From positions 83,594,151-83,658,150 of the forward strand of contig NC_133120.1 of assembly GCF_033568475.1 (NCBI RefSeq): a stretch of DNA of 64,000 nucleotides, given 5' to 3'. This DNA is from Henckelia pumila. Lineage: Eukaryota > Streptophyta > Magnoliopsida > Lamiales > Gesneriaceae. The position numbers and the translations under genes were made by a program. Each line of letters starts with the position of its first letter. Positions within the stretch are counted from its first letter, which is position 1. The notes beneath the pieces are model-generated. The model was not told the origin of the DNA and ran no database searches. It worked only from the letters and a program-made list of their open reading frames with translations. This document shows positions 53,940-64,000 of the stretch, piece after piece.

Positions 53940-56900
53940 ATTCATTGGTGTTCTAGAAGTAGCACAATGAAAACAATTGATATATTGGTACCCATGAAAT
54001 ATCATGAATATGTTGATGGCTATAAAGTACCACAACATGATTTTATATTGAGAATTTGAAGAAATTCATGATCATGCTATAATATATTGAGAATTTTGAG
54101 AGATTCCTGATTACAATTTTGATATATCGAAAGATATTCATGAATTCATGATATAATATATTGAATATTGAGATATTCAAGATTAAGATCTGACATAAGA
54201 TCAAATATATCGAGAATCTAAAGAGAGTCTTAGTTATAATATAATATATTAAAAATCTGAATAGATTCATGATAAAGATATGATATATGATTTCGTATAT
54301 CAAGAAACTGAAAAAACCATGATTGATATCTGATATGATATTCAAGATCTATAAATATCATTGAAAAAATAGATCTCATGCTAAAGTGAATCAATGTTGA
54401 AATATTGATAAAAAGATGCAAGATTTGATAATATTCATGAAAAATATTAATATAAGATCCAAGATTCGGAAATATTCTCGAAGAATATAATTTAATGCCT
54501 TTTGGTTGTTGAGGATCTTATGAATTAGGAAATTTAGTACAATTTCTCAATGAATATCGATATATGATCTGAAATTATCAATATCCATAAGAAAATATTA
54601 TTAAAGATATATGTGAGATATATATCAAAAGATATTGATTTGATATCGATTCAAATCACATATTTGTTTTTAATGCTCTAGAAGAAGCATGATATATTAT
54701 TTGTCACTATTTTTATGAATAGCGACTTGATGTTCAATGATGAACTGCATAGGCTATTGATTGACGATTATGAATATGTGGTAGTAAGATCGCAACACTA
54801 TCAATCGAAAAAAATAAATAAATGTTAAACCCAATGAATTAGATCATCATCTATATTGGGCAACGACGACGATAGATTGATGGTAGCCTATGCATGATGA
54901 TATTAAGGGGTTAATATATAACTAACTTCAAGCCATTTTATTTATTTATTGAACTAATTTATTTTTGACAAATTGAGTTTTTATTTATGTTTAAACTAAA
55001 TTTTGAAAAACTCTAGCATGTGTTTTGATTCACATAAATTATTTTGATGATATAAAATAAGAACTACAAATTTTGTGAATCTATTAGTCAATATATTGCA
55101 TGAGATATTGATTATGCAATTTGGTGATAAATTTTCTTATTTGAGAAATTTTATATTTTAAGGATATATTGGGTTTTTACATCTTTATTCCATAAAATTT
55201 TGATTATAGATTTTAAATTCCTCAATTTTGATTGTGGATATAAATTTTGAATTTTTTCAATCATTTGATTAAGCTATCATTTTTTAAATGAATGATAGAG
55301 TATTTTTATCACATGTTATTATCTTACATGTAGAAACATGAATTTAATGTAAAACGATATTCGTGACAGATCGAATGTTACTTTTGAAGGTAAACGATCT
55401 AATTGATGCATACAGGTATTTGAAAAGGTACGTTCGATTTTTTATTCTTTAATTATAATATCTTATTTATAGTATTAATTCTAGGAAAACAATAATGAAA
55501 ATTGTTTGATTAATGTTGTTCGTTCTTTTAAGAGAACGTGGCAGTGCCAGTGAACACAGTTGATACACTGTAGTTTAATTTTTCAAGGAAAAATATGTCA
55601 TCTCGTATGAAGCGAGATGTGAATCATAAATTCGGCACAAAATATTGAGATATACGTCATAATCAAGTATTGTACTAAACGTACATCGGTATCTCGTATC
55701 ACTATCGTACCTGAAGTACGTAAAAAGATTTATTGATATCTATCAAGCAAGATATAAAAGTTTGTGGAGACCATTGATGTCTATCCAAATCATATGTTTC
55801 ATCGTATGTTGATTGAATGTTTGAAAGATCTATAAGATCGCTTGATTGACGATAAAAAAATATGATGTGCTTGATATTATAAAATAGTGATACACAATAA
55901 TGACGTATATGTATTTTTGAATCTAGTAGATATTGATTTGGTTTAATAGTATATTAAAAATTAATATTTTTAGAAGAGCTAAAGAGCTCCAAAAGTATCA
56001 TTGATACAAATACTTTCAGAGTTTGACATAATGGATTGAATTGAGCATTCAAATTATATAAATAGTTGAAAAACTATTGATAGTGCACAAAGTTGTTAAT
56101 GAACAAGCCAAAAGTTCCTAAATCGATAAATATGGATGTTTTTGAATCAAAGATCCAGAAGATTTTATGAATTTTTATTGACTTATCAAATTTGATATCA
56201 CTATCATTAGCTCAAATTGGTAGAGAATCACCATATTATCTGGAATGAATAAATAACGTGGGCCCACGAAGCGCAACATGATGTTTGCGAAAATACGTAT
56301 TGAGAAAATTTTCAAAATATGTAATCAAGACAAGCTTGATTAAAAGAGGATATGCATATCAATTTCATGATTATAAATACATTGGTTTAGTTGATTTATT
56401 TTGCCTCCAATCAACTATTAAACCATGAGAATAAATGCGTCATATTTGGGAATATCTGAAAGATATATTATAAATATTATGTCAAATGCTCATGTACTGA
56501 AAGTTAATGTTTGTGCGAGAAATGCACTACAATAAATCTCTTGAAGAGATTGTAAATATGTTGGAAATATATTGAATCTTATGATCAATTATCTTGAGAA
56601 ATGAGATTTTATGACGCGACATTCTCATTTATTATTCTTGTAAAACAATGTTTCCAACATTGAGGGGAAGGAAATAGAAGCTACAAAAATATTTGAGATC
56701 GATCCCAATGAAATATAAAGTGAACATGATGTTCAAAGTTTAAACCTCAAATACATTATTTGATCTTGTGTATAAGATCGTTTAGCTTCATTTATGTTCA
56801 AGTTGAATAATTTAAATCGTCTTTAGTGACGAAGAACCCATTTAAATAATATGAGTGAACATCTCAATGTGAAAAGAACAATGGAGGCTGGTCGTTATGA

Positions 56901-57459
56901 AATAAATCGACGTCATGCAGGACCGTATTTTATATTACTTGCAAGTAAATGAAAAAGGACGCTAGAAGCGTGAACGACCAATTATTTCAATGAATCCAAT
57001 TTGGATTATGTTATTCATGAAGAATAACAAACAAATATATCAAAATATGAGATTTCACAAATTATTTGGGATCAAAATGATATAATCATTCGTGTGTTTT
57101 GATATTACGCAAAACGATGATTATTTTGAACTACAACTTGTTGAACTTTCAATAACAATGATATGTGACAATATGAGCAAATATTAGCAAAGTTTCTCAA
57201 AGTATTTTCAAGCGGATTATGAGAAAATATTTGCACTTATCATGGATGCACTGATTTGATGGTGTTACATATAGAAACATCCTCGAAGGATTCGATGCTT
57301 AAAATATTATTTTTGCCAACTTGAAGAAGAATAAAATATATTTGGTCTTGAAGTACCATATATTTGACAAAATCAGCATCTAAATCAATTTTTGGCAAAT
57401 AAATGCATAAGATTGAAATATTAAGAGTTAATAATTTCAAGTGATGCTTGCAAGAGGGG
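53940..57459 (+). pseudogene. Degenerate internal region of the decayed retrotransposon
   Basis: No intact ORF. 54040-54440 is a set of A/T-rich diverged repeats (GATATATTGAGAATNTGAAGAGATTCATGAT...). The phrase CATTGATGCTCTAGAAGTAGCACAA at 53061-53085 is repeated at about 53942-53966 on the other side of the CACTA element and again in part at 54670, so the leader itself contains repeats. 55500-57450 looks like former coding sequence peppered with stops; I cannot assign a domain. Confidence 0.5.
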
Positions 57460-57745
57460 GAGGAATCAAAGTTGTATTCTTTTTCCCTTGTCTATGATTT
57501 TTTCCACGTGGTTTTTCATAACAAGGTTTTTAATGAGGCAATTAACAAGTATTGCGAGAGATGTCGTACTCTTTTTCCTTCATTGGGATTTTGTCCTATT
57601 GGGTTTTTCCTAACAAGATTTTAACGAGGCGCATCTATCATCAGAAACACATCCAAAGAAAAATATATGGTGCTGTACTTTTTTTCCTTCGTTCAGATTT
57701 TTTCCACGGGGTTTTACTGTCAAAGTTTTAACGAGGCAGCACTTG
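57460..57745 (+). repeat. Three tandem copies of copia 3'-end segment
   Basis: Units near 57475, 57565 and 57670 share TACTCTTTTTCCTT, TTTTTCCACGGGGTTTT / GGGTTTTTCCTAACAAG and TTTTAACGAGGCA. One related copy, on the - strand, lies before the 3' LTR of the other copia element (about 24485-24580), again supporting a copia origin. Confidence 0.75.
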
Positions 57746-57833
57746 AGTCCCGATGAAGTTCCCGAGCATCCATCTTGCCAAATGGAGATTTTGAAGAATC
57801 GATTGCTTGTGCAAATAATCATCTTAGGGGGAG

Positions 57834-58060
57834 TGTTATAAATATATCATTATTATAAATGATTATCTTATTAAAGATATGTGATCAAGATAAATATGTA
57901 AAAATAATATTTGTAAAGATTTGTATCTTTTAATCTTTCCCTATAAATAGGAGTGATTGAGTTCAATGAAATTTGCACCTGAGTATTGACTCATATGAAT
58001 TCTCTCTTCTCTTATGAATTCTCTCTATTCGTGTCTCTTATTCTTTTATGATTTATAACA
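57834..58060 (+). repeat. 3' LTR of the decayed retrotransposon
   Basis: 227 bp, directly after TTAGGGGGAG. It includes CCCTATAAATAGGAG, a possible TATA box, at about 57940-57954; this segment is degraded in the 5' LTR. Confidence 0.9.
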
Positions 58061-58065
58061 AAAAT

Positions 58066-59426
58066 AAGTGTTTTGTTAAAAATTCATTTATAGCTTTTCA
58101 AACTCCTTTTTTATAACTCAACTAAAAAAAAATTGTTTCCAATCAATTTATCCAAACACAAAATTATTACAACTTTTACTTTAAAAAATACTTTTCAAAT
58201 TCAATTTTAAAAAAAAAAAATTTAAAATAAAATGCTTCTGTAATCAAAATGATCATAAATAGCAAAATTTTATTCTCTTGTTTACATTTGGTTATAGGTC
58301 GAATTCGAGTTCGGTTCTCTTATCAAGCCCAATAAGGTTTCTAGGTCAGCCTATTCAGCCCGAGCAATCAAGCTCAGCCCAATAATGTTTCCCGTTTAAC
58401 TCCAAGGTCAATTGGCGTGAGATTAAAAATCATCTATTTGACTTATGAATCGAATACTGATATTTTTCATATTTATAAAAAATATATATATGTTGAACCT
58501 TATGACTTATGAGTGACTCTCAAATTATCGAAAATAATATTCAATCCTATTTGAACATATTTAGGAAGCGTTGCAAAGATTTACTGGCTTTTTTAAAATG
58601 ACAGACTTTTGTGAAGTTGATAGATTTCTAATTTTCTATAGACTTTTATTGAATCTAACAGATTTTTAAATATTTTCACAGAATTTTGCAGAGTTTTATT
58701 TGACATTTTTAAACTCTTTCTAGAACCCTATGAATTTTGTAATTCATTGTTTTGATTTTGATTTGTTTGTTAGAATTATTAAAAAATACTTTTATTTCTT
58801 TAAAGTATTTTTATCTATCAATGTTTTACTTATTAATTTGGTTTAAAAAAATCGATAAGTAGTATTAAATTTACTGCAATTAAGAAATTAATATAACTCT
58901 ATAAAATTTAAAAATATTTAATTTTATATAGTATCCTTATTTATATAATATCCATATATACATTCGTGTTAATAAATTTTTAAAAATACTTCAATATATC
59001 AAATCAATATATCAATCATATACATATTATATATGTGTGAGTATAAATGTATATTAAAGTGAATAAAATCATTATCGTAAATTTTGAAATATAATAAAAA
59101 TTAAGCTATAGATTAAAAAAATTTATAGAAAATAATTAAAATATTAAATTTTATATAATAAATAATAAATTACATATAAAAAATAATTATTGTTATTTTT
59201 AATTTATGATCAATTAAATATTATAATTTTCTGTCGTGTAAGATAATAAGTTTTTATTAAAAAAATTAGTAAATATGATTTTAAATCTCGTGAGATTTTG
59301 TAATTAAAATTCGAAAAATTATAAATGATAAAATTTTTATTTTATTTTAGAAATAGAAAAATATGTTTGAATATAATTATTTTTAATATAACTAGTATGT
59401 ATGAGGCTAGTGTTAGTATAAAGATT
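58066..59426. other. AT-rich intergenic DNA
   Basis: No gene. 58066-58250 and the sequence before 52709 appear to be one A/T-rich repeat (ACTTTAAAAAATACTT present on both sides) that the retrotransposon split. Confidence 0.5.
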
Positions 59427-59434
59427 ATTTTAAT

Positions 59435-59657
59435 TAGGAATGGATTTTTGGTTTACCGTATCAAAAATATTGGTATGAAAAAAATTTACACTGATACCGA
59501 TATAGAAATTCCGAAATTTTGTTATGGAAAAAATCCATACTAATATCGTATAGATACAAAAAAAAAAAAATTCGATACACCAAAAAATGTCTATATATTA
59601 AAAAAAATTATGTACGATATCCCGAAAAGTCGGTATTGGTTCGGTATCTCATCCCTA
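59435..59657. mobile_element. Short hAT-type MITE, 223 bp
   Basis: Termini TAGGAATGG and CATCCCTA, flanked by a perfect 8-bp TSD ATTTTAAT (59427-59434 and 59658-59665). Internally it contains GGTTTACCGTATC and GGTTCGGTATC motifs in opposing positions. The terminus resembles the 708-bp MITE at 19513. Confidence 0.85.
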
Positions 59658-59665
59658 ATTTTAAT

Positions 59666-61530
59666 ACAAATGAAAAAAAGTGTGTGAGTTTGAATTAAAT
59701 ATCCATCCAAATATTTAGGTTGAACCAAAGACAATTATTGACACCTTAGGTTTTAATTATTGTACTAGTCATAGATTTTCATTGAGTCTTTAAAAGTCTA
59801 TTGATATTTTGAATATCTCTATACTTTTGTAGAGTTTTTTAAAAGTCAAGTTTGAATACTACATGACTTTTTAAAACTCTACAATTAATGTTCATCTTGA
59901 ACGTCACTAAACTTTTATAGAGTACATATAAAAATCTAAATTGAACAGCTCTAGACTTTTAAACTCTAAAAATCATTAAAAGTATAATGTTCAGTTCAGA
60001 CTAATGGAATAATTAACTTTGAACTACTTCAATTCAATTCATTTGCACTAATATCATCTTTTAATTCTATGCACATTGAAGAAAATCCTGTCGATTACTT
60101 GCATTCGAGCTGTTTACATCAAATAATTCACAAATTTGCATTTGCGAAAATTGAAATTCAATTCTTATTTTAATCAAATTTACAGAAGTATGATACATAT
60201 ATTTTTTCACGATGAAATTAAAAACAGCAGGAGAAGTGCTTTGATAAATCCACTTGTTAATTATGTTCATCCAAAGACCAACTTAATGCTACCGGTGGCC
60301 TCTGCCTCTTTTCAAACTTTGCGACCGAAGATCGATATCTCCAACAGGAACATCGTCTCAACTGGTATCTCTACGAGTTGAATTCTACATCAAGATTAAC
60401 TACCATATATATCTCCAAAGCAAAGGATCGGATTGGATTCGAATTATACTTAATTATGTTTGCTTACAGAAGTTGTTAATTGTACAACTCTATAAATATT
60501 AATACGTAAACGACCAATGCACATTTAGATTATAATTCTTGTAGTAAAGACATAATTATTTCTTCAGTTGAGGCCCTCTGGTACTACTCGAATTAGATTT
60601 TATTTGTGGCCTTGGAGAAAAGGTGTAGAATTAGAAAATGTTGATGAAAAGGTAATGTATGTCTATCCTTAGCTTTCCACAAATACGAGTCTTTTATAGT
60701 TTTTTTAAGTTGGGGAGGGGATTTTTTTTGTTATAATTGGGTCTCGAACTCGAAATTTCGTCCCATACTTGAGATCTTGGTGTCAGATGAATTGCACGTC
60801 ATCGTCGAGTCTTTTATAGTTATGAAAATATTATCACTTTTTCTATTAGTGATCATGACTAGAAAATAAAATAATTCATGTGTATACATGTAGTAGCTAT
60901 AGTCGGTATTAAAATGTTTGTAATAAGAAGAAAATTTATATTTTTTGTCTCATAACTTGTATGTTTTTCTTTTCATTTTTGTCATCGTCATTTCACATTC
61001 TCAGTCAACTTATTTATGTTTTTCTCTCATTTTAGTATTTTTTTCACTGAAATGGTAACGTAATATTAGACATATCATCAATTTTTTTGTAACCCATCAT
61101 AATTATTCAACATCATGTCTGTCATTTTTCAGCGTGACATTAACATCCCAAGGAAATAAATACAAAAGTTTGGGGGAAGAAAGAAAGAAAGAGAGATGTG
61201 CAAATTTGCGACTTATTAGAAAAAATAAATGAATAAATAAGCATTCCCTTAATAATCCATACCATTGAGCTTTTTTTATAAATATTTATTAAATGATTGT
61301 TATGATTAAAAAGATAAATCACAATTCACACGTGTCACGCTCTCGAGCCCCCACAATTGTATAATATACTCATGTAGCAATTAATTATATTAGTTTTTTA
61401 TTTACGAAAATGGTTCACTAAAATAGTCATATGAATCCACTGTAGATCATTTGTTGGATGCAAAAATTGTTTTTATTGGTAGAGCGATCGAACATGATAT
61501 TTGGATAGTTGTGCGATTTAAAAGATTTGA
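59666..61530. other. Intergenic DNA
   Basis: No gene called. An 81-aa ORF at 60136-60381 has no recognisable domain. A segment at about 61454-61494 (GTTGGATGCAAAAATTG...GAGCGATCGAAC) is repeated in diverged form at 62384-62422. Confidence 0.5.
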
Positions 61531-61538
61531 GTTGCGTC

Positions 61539-62245
61539 CAGGGGCAAAACTAGGATCTTGGTTCAGTGTAAGCGACGATATAATGTAATTAATAAAGTAA
61601 AAAAAATTTCACGGTCAATCGACAATCAGAATAATGTGTCATGAGGTTTGAACACAAGATACACGCGACCAAAAATACCAGTTAATTTTTGTGATAACAC
61701 TGAAAAAATGACGAGCAACAACACATACAAAACTCACAATCAAAATAAACTTTGAAAAAAATTTATATACTCTACACTAAAAAAAACCATGAATCGATTC
61801 TCGGTCACAAAAAGGGCACAGATTTTAAAAAATAATTGAACAGTAGACGAACATTGAAAAAAAATGAACCTAAAATTTGGTGAAATTATGGGTTTTGTAG
61901 AGAATATGGATGATAAGAAAATATGTAATGTGAATTGAAATGTGTTAATCAAAGCATATGTCATTTTTGACTCGTGAGAAGAAAGCACTATACATACATT
62001 ATAGATCGTATATTTTGGTAATAATAACATATAAAAATTTAAAATTTGAACCTAAACTTGGGTGTAAAAATTATAAAAAGTAAAAAAAAAATTTATTTTT
62101 TTAAGTCCAATTTAATAAACTAGGGCCATAATAATAAGTAAAATTTAGGACTAAAAATTTATAAATATATATACATATAGGTATATATATGTTGGGCCCA
62201 GTGTGGGCAAAAACTCACACTGGACATGAGCTAGCTCCACCCATG
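61539..62245. mobile_element. Probable hAT-type MITE, 707 bp, older
   Basis: The left end CAGGGGCAAAACTAGGATC and right end GAGCTAGCTCCACCCATG form an imperfect inverted repeat of the CAGGGGYRRARCTAG type; inside, CAGTGTAAG and CTCACACTGGAC also pair. The flanking 8-mers GTTGCGTC (61531-61538) and GTTGCACC (62246-62253) agree at 6 of 8 positions. No ORF. Confidence 0.65.
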
Positions 62246-62257
62246 GTTGCACCATTA

Positions 62258-62470
62258 CCACCAGTTATAAATTTTGGTAAAGATGTAAGCGCTCAGTCTT
62301 AAAATTGATATCAGAGACAAGGTCATGAGTTCGATTTTTATTGATTGCAAAGAGTGCAATTGTTGGGAGTTGGAAGGAAGATTGTTGGATACAATAATTG
62401 TTTTTGTTGGGTAGAACGATCGAACTATAGCGTTTAAACATTTGAACTGCATAATTTTTAGTAAAATGAC
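62258..62470 (+). repeat. Possible tRNA-derived SINE remnant
   Basis: Contains GATATCAGAGACAAGGTCATGAGTTCGATTTTT, given here as one motif in two parts: ATATCAGAGAC and GGTCATGAGTTCGAT, the latter like an RNA polymerase III box B. Box A is not convincing. Part of it (62384-62422) is repeated at 61454-61494. Confidence 0.35.
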
Positions 62471-63103
62471 AAACACTCGATCCTACATCATTGTACTTAA
62501 AACTTGTTTACAATATATTTGTGAAATAAAGAGTACTACAACATATGTTGCATATGTATATATGGCCAGTGAATGTCACTATTGAAGCATTTGTGGCTGA
62601 TTGAGAACTGAGCGTATGTCAACAATCAACTATAATAATAATAAAGACTATAATAATAATAAATAAATAATAAAGACTTAAATGTGTCGAAAATATCTTT
62701 TGGTCCCCTGATGGAAATCAAAATTTTTAACAGTAGTATCACTCAAAACATTTATTAAAAAGAAAAAATAATATCGGTTGTCTTCCTTTCTTGAGTATTA
62801 CTCGAGAATTTTTATGATCTAAAATGAAGTCTAAATAATTTTTAAATTAAATCCCGCTGATTAAATAATGGGGTTGACTCTGATGTCATCGTGCAAAACA
62901 CACAGAGACATTTAAAAAAAAAAAAATTGGATTAGACAAATTAAGTCATTTAATGTTCGTTGTCTTCTTTTAGCTCTTCGTATAAATCTACTTATAATTA
63001 ATTGATGTGGTGTTTACTGAAAAATTAATATATTTCACTTGAACTGATAGTTATTCACCTGTGAATACATCTACAAGTATGAATAACATAAATTTGACCA
63101 CCA
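62471..63103. other. AT-rich intergenic DNA
   Basis: No gene or element boundary supported; short (AATA)n and (TAA)n tracts at about 62630-62670. Confidence 0.5.
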
Positions 63104-63370
63104 TTAACACAGGATCGTGAAGAATTGTTGGTAGAGATTATTGATGGTGATGAGTCGGTCTAAATCTGGTCCCGTATTAAACTGTCTCGGTGGAACAGGT
63201 TTAGACTCGATCAAAAGAGTCTGCAAGCGAGTTCGGATAGTCCCGATTTGACTAAACTCATTCCAGATCTGCCCCTTCGATTTATTCAATTGGCCTCGCA
63301 TCTTCAAGCACAAGTCGAGCATGTCTTCTTCATAAGCTGTGTTTCAGCAGATATGCAGAAGGGGTATTCT
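63104..63370 (-). pseudogene. Possible LINE-derived coding remnant
   Basis: A - strand frame reads ...TAYEEDMLDLCLKMRGQL...GQIWNEFSQIG... and ends at 63104. It lies in the same orientation as, and downstream of, the LINE fragment at 63846-64000, so it may be the continuation of that protein. I cannot assign a domain. Confidence 0.3.
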
Positions 63371-63439
63371 TCCAAAGATTTTTTATAGCAGCACAACTGA
63401 ATAACGAGGGACAAGTTGAATCATAAAGAAAGATACATA

Positions 63440-63824
63440 GACATCGTTCTGTTCAGCATATTACTAATATATGTCATCACATCTCATCTCACGTTTTTCT
63501 CATCATATTATTTTTCCATATATTAACTATTTATTTTATATCAATCAAATCATTAATTATTTATCTCACATCAATCAAATCATTGGATTCAAATTACTAT
63601 ATTACCTTTTATAAATAATATTAGTTTTATTTTATTTATTATTAAAAGAAAAAAATAGTCATTTAACATTTTTATATAATTTAATCAATCAAATCAAATA
63701 GACCATAATCTGTTAATCAAATCCAATACTATTTTAACTATCATTTTTTATTTATTTTTATTACATTATATTACTTATTTATATATTACTTATAACATAT
63801 ATCAAATCAAACGGTGCCATAAAA
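63440..63824. mobile_element. Possible MITE between two LINE-like pieces
   Basis: The left GACATCGTTCTGTTC and the right reverse complement GGCACCGTTTGATTTG are weakly similar; the interior is A/T-rich with ATCAATCAAATCATT repeats. A 3-bp ATA flanks both sides. Boundaries uncertain. Confidence 0.3.
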
Positions 63825-63845
63825 AACAAAACAAATAATATTGAC

Positions 63846-64000
63846 GGGGGACATGATGCCCAAACAAATTCTGATTAGTCGGGATACAATCACGAGTTGC
63901 ACTCCACCAAAATAGTCTCACTGTATGGAGTAGTGAGAGGCTCCGCAAGAATGACCACCAACGCTCATTGGGGAAGGCCACCTGGTTCGCGGGGGGAATC
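63846..64000 (-). pseudogene. LINE reverse-transcriptase zinc-binding (zf-RVT) fragment
   Basis: The - strand translation from the right edge reads ERWWSFLRSLSLL, then VRLFWWSATRDCIPTNQNLF and GHHVP. This pattern (W..LW.L..P.K...FWWRA....LPT..NL..HHVP) is the zf-RVT domain that follows RT in plant non-LTR retrotransposons. It starts outside the window and becomes A/T-rich non-coding at about 63845. Confidence 0.6.

Larger units (their letters stand above)
52714..58060 (+). mobile_element. Decayed LTR retrotransposon (copia-like), with nested CACTA element
   Basis: 5' LTR 52714-52951 (238 bp) and 3' LTR 57834-58060 (227 bp), both TGTTATAAATATAT...GATTTATAACA, with a matching 5-bp TSD AAAAT at 52709-52713 and 58061-58065. 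The PBS-position sequence GTTATCAGCACGAT (52953-52966) equals that of the copia element at 24-30 kb; a polypurine tract TTAGGGGGAG ends at 57833. Both features and the Ty1-type CTTTTTCCTT...GGGTTTTTCCTAACAAG 3' segments indicate a copia-like element. No intact ORF or clear pol domain is left. Its leader is split by a CACTA-type element (53092-53936). Confidence 0.85.

Noticed and set aside
60136..60381. 81-aa + strand ORF
   Set aside because: Short, no domain, surrounded by repeat-rich DNA.

Overview
This is nuclear DNA from a flowering plant, most likely a eudicot. The reasons are AT-rich intergenic DNA, GT-AG introns, plant-type LTR retrotransposons (Tekay-like and Athila-like Ty3/gypsy, Ty1/copia), plant MITEs, and plant gene families (Dof factor, XBAT ankyrin-RING ligase, GT14 glycosyltransferase). 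I see no rRNA, tRNA, CRISPR, plasmid or organelle signature. All intron-exon structures below were read by eye from reading frame, splice dinucleotides and family continuity.

Layout. (1) 1-18199 is a nested stack of retroelements. An Athila-like element on the + strand (2469-6442, resuming 16319-18199) is split by two copies of one chromodomain Ty3/gypsy family on the - strand. The first copy (1-2468) runs off the left edge; the second (6443-16313) is complete with target-site duplication (TSD) CCTAT. Its right LTR was in turn split by an unrelated solo LTR (13140-15792, TSD GCATA). (2) 18200-21100 holds a hAT-type MITE, a diverged direct-repeat pair, a possible Helitron tail and microsatellites. 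(3) 21245-23918 is a cytosolic HSP70 gene with two perfect heat-shock elements. (4) 24159-30550 is a young but frameshifted copia element, 240 bp beyond the HSP70 stop codon. (5) 31243-34218 is a four-exon GT14 glycosyltransferase. (6) 34219-41160 is AT-rich and contains a 1.2-kb Mutator-like MITE inside one arm of a diverged duplication, and a Helitron-like 3' end. (7) 41163-42190 is a two-exon Dof transcription factor. (8) 42191-47632 is mostly featureless, with one exact 77-bp tandem duplication. (9) 47633-50094 is an eight-exon XBAT31-type E3 ligase, followed by a small uncertain gene on the - strand (51872-52452). (10) 52714-58060 is a decayed short-LTR retrotransposon carrying a CACTA-type element built almost entirely of CCACGGTTT/AAACCGTGG palindromes. 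(11) 58061-64000 is AT-rich with two more hAT-type MITEs, a possible SINE and a LINE reverse-transcriptase fragment at the right edge.

Four host genes are well supported (HSP70, GT14, Dof, XBAT31). They do not form a pathway; they are independent genes separated by transposon-rich DNA. The most distinctive content is the transposon architecture: most element boundaries are fixed by matching TSDs, so the order of insertion can be read directly.
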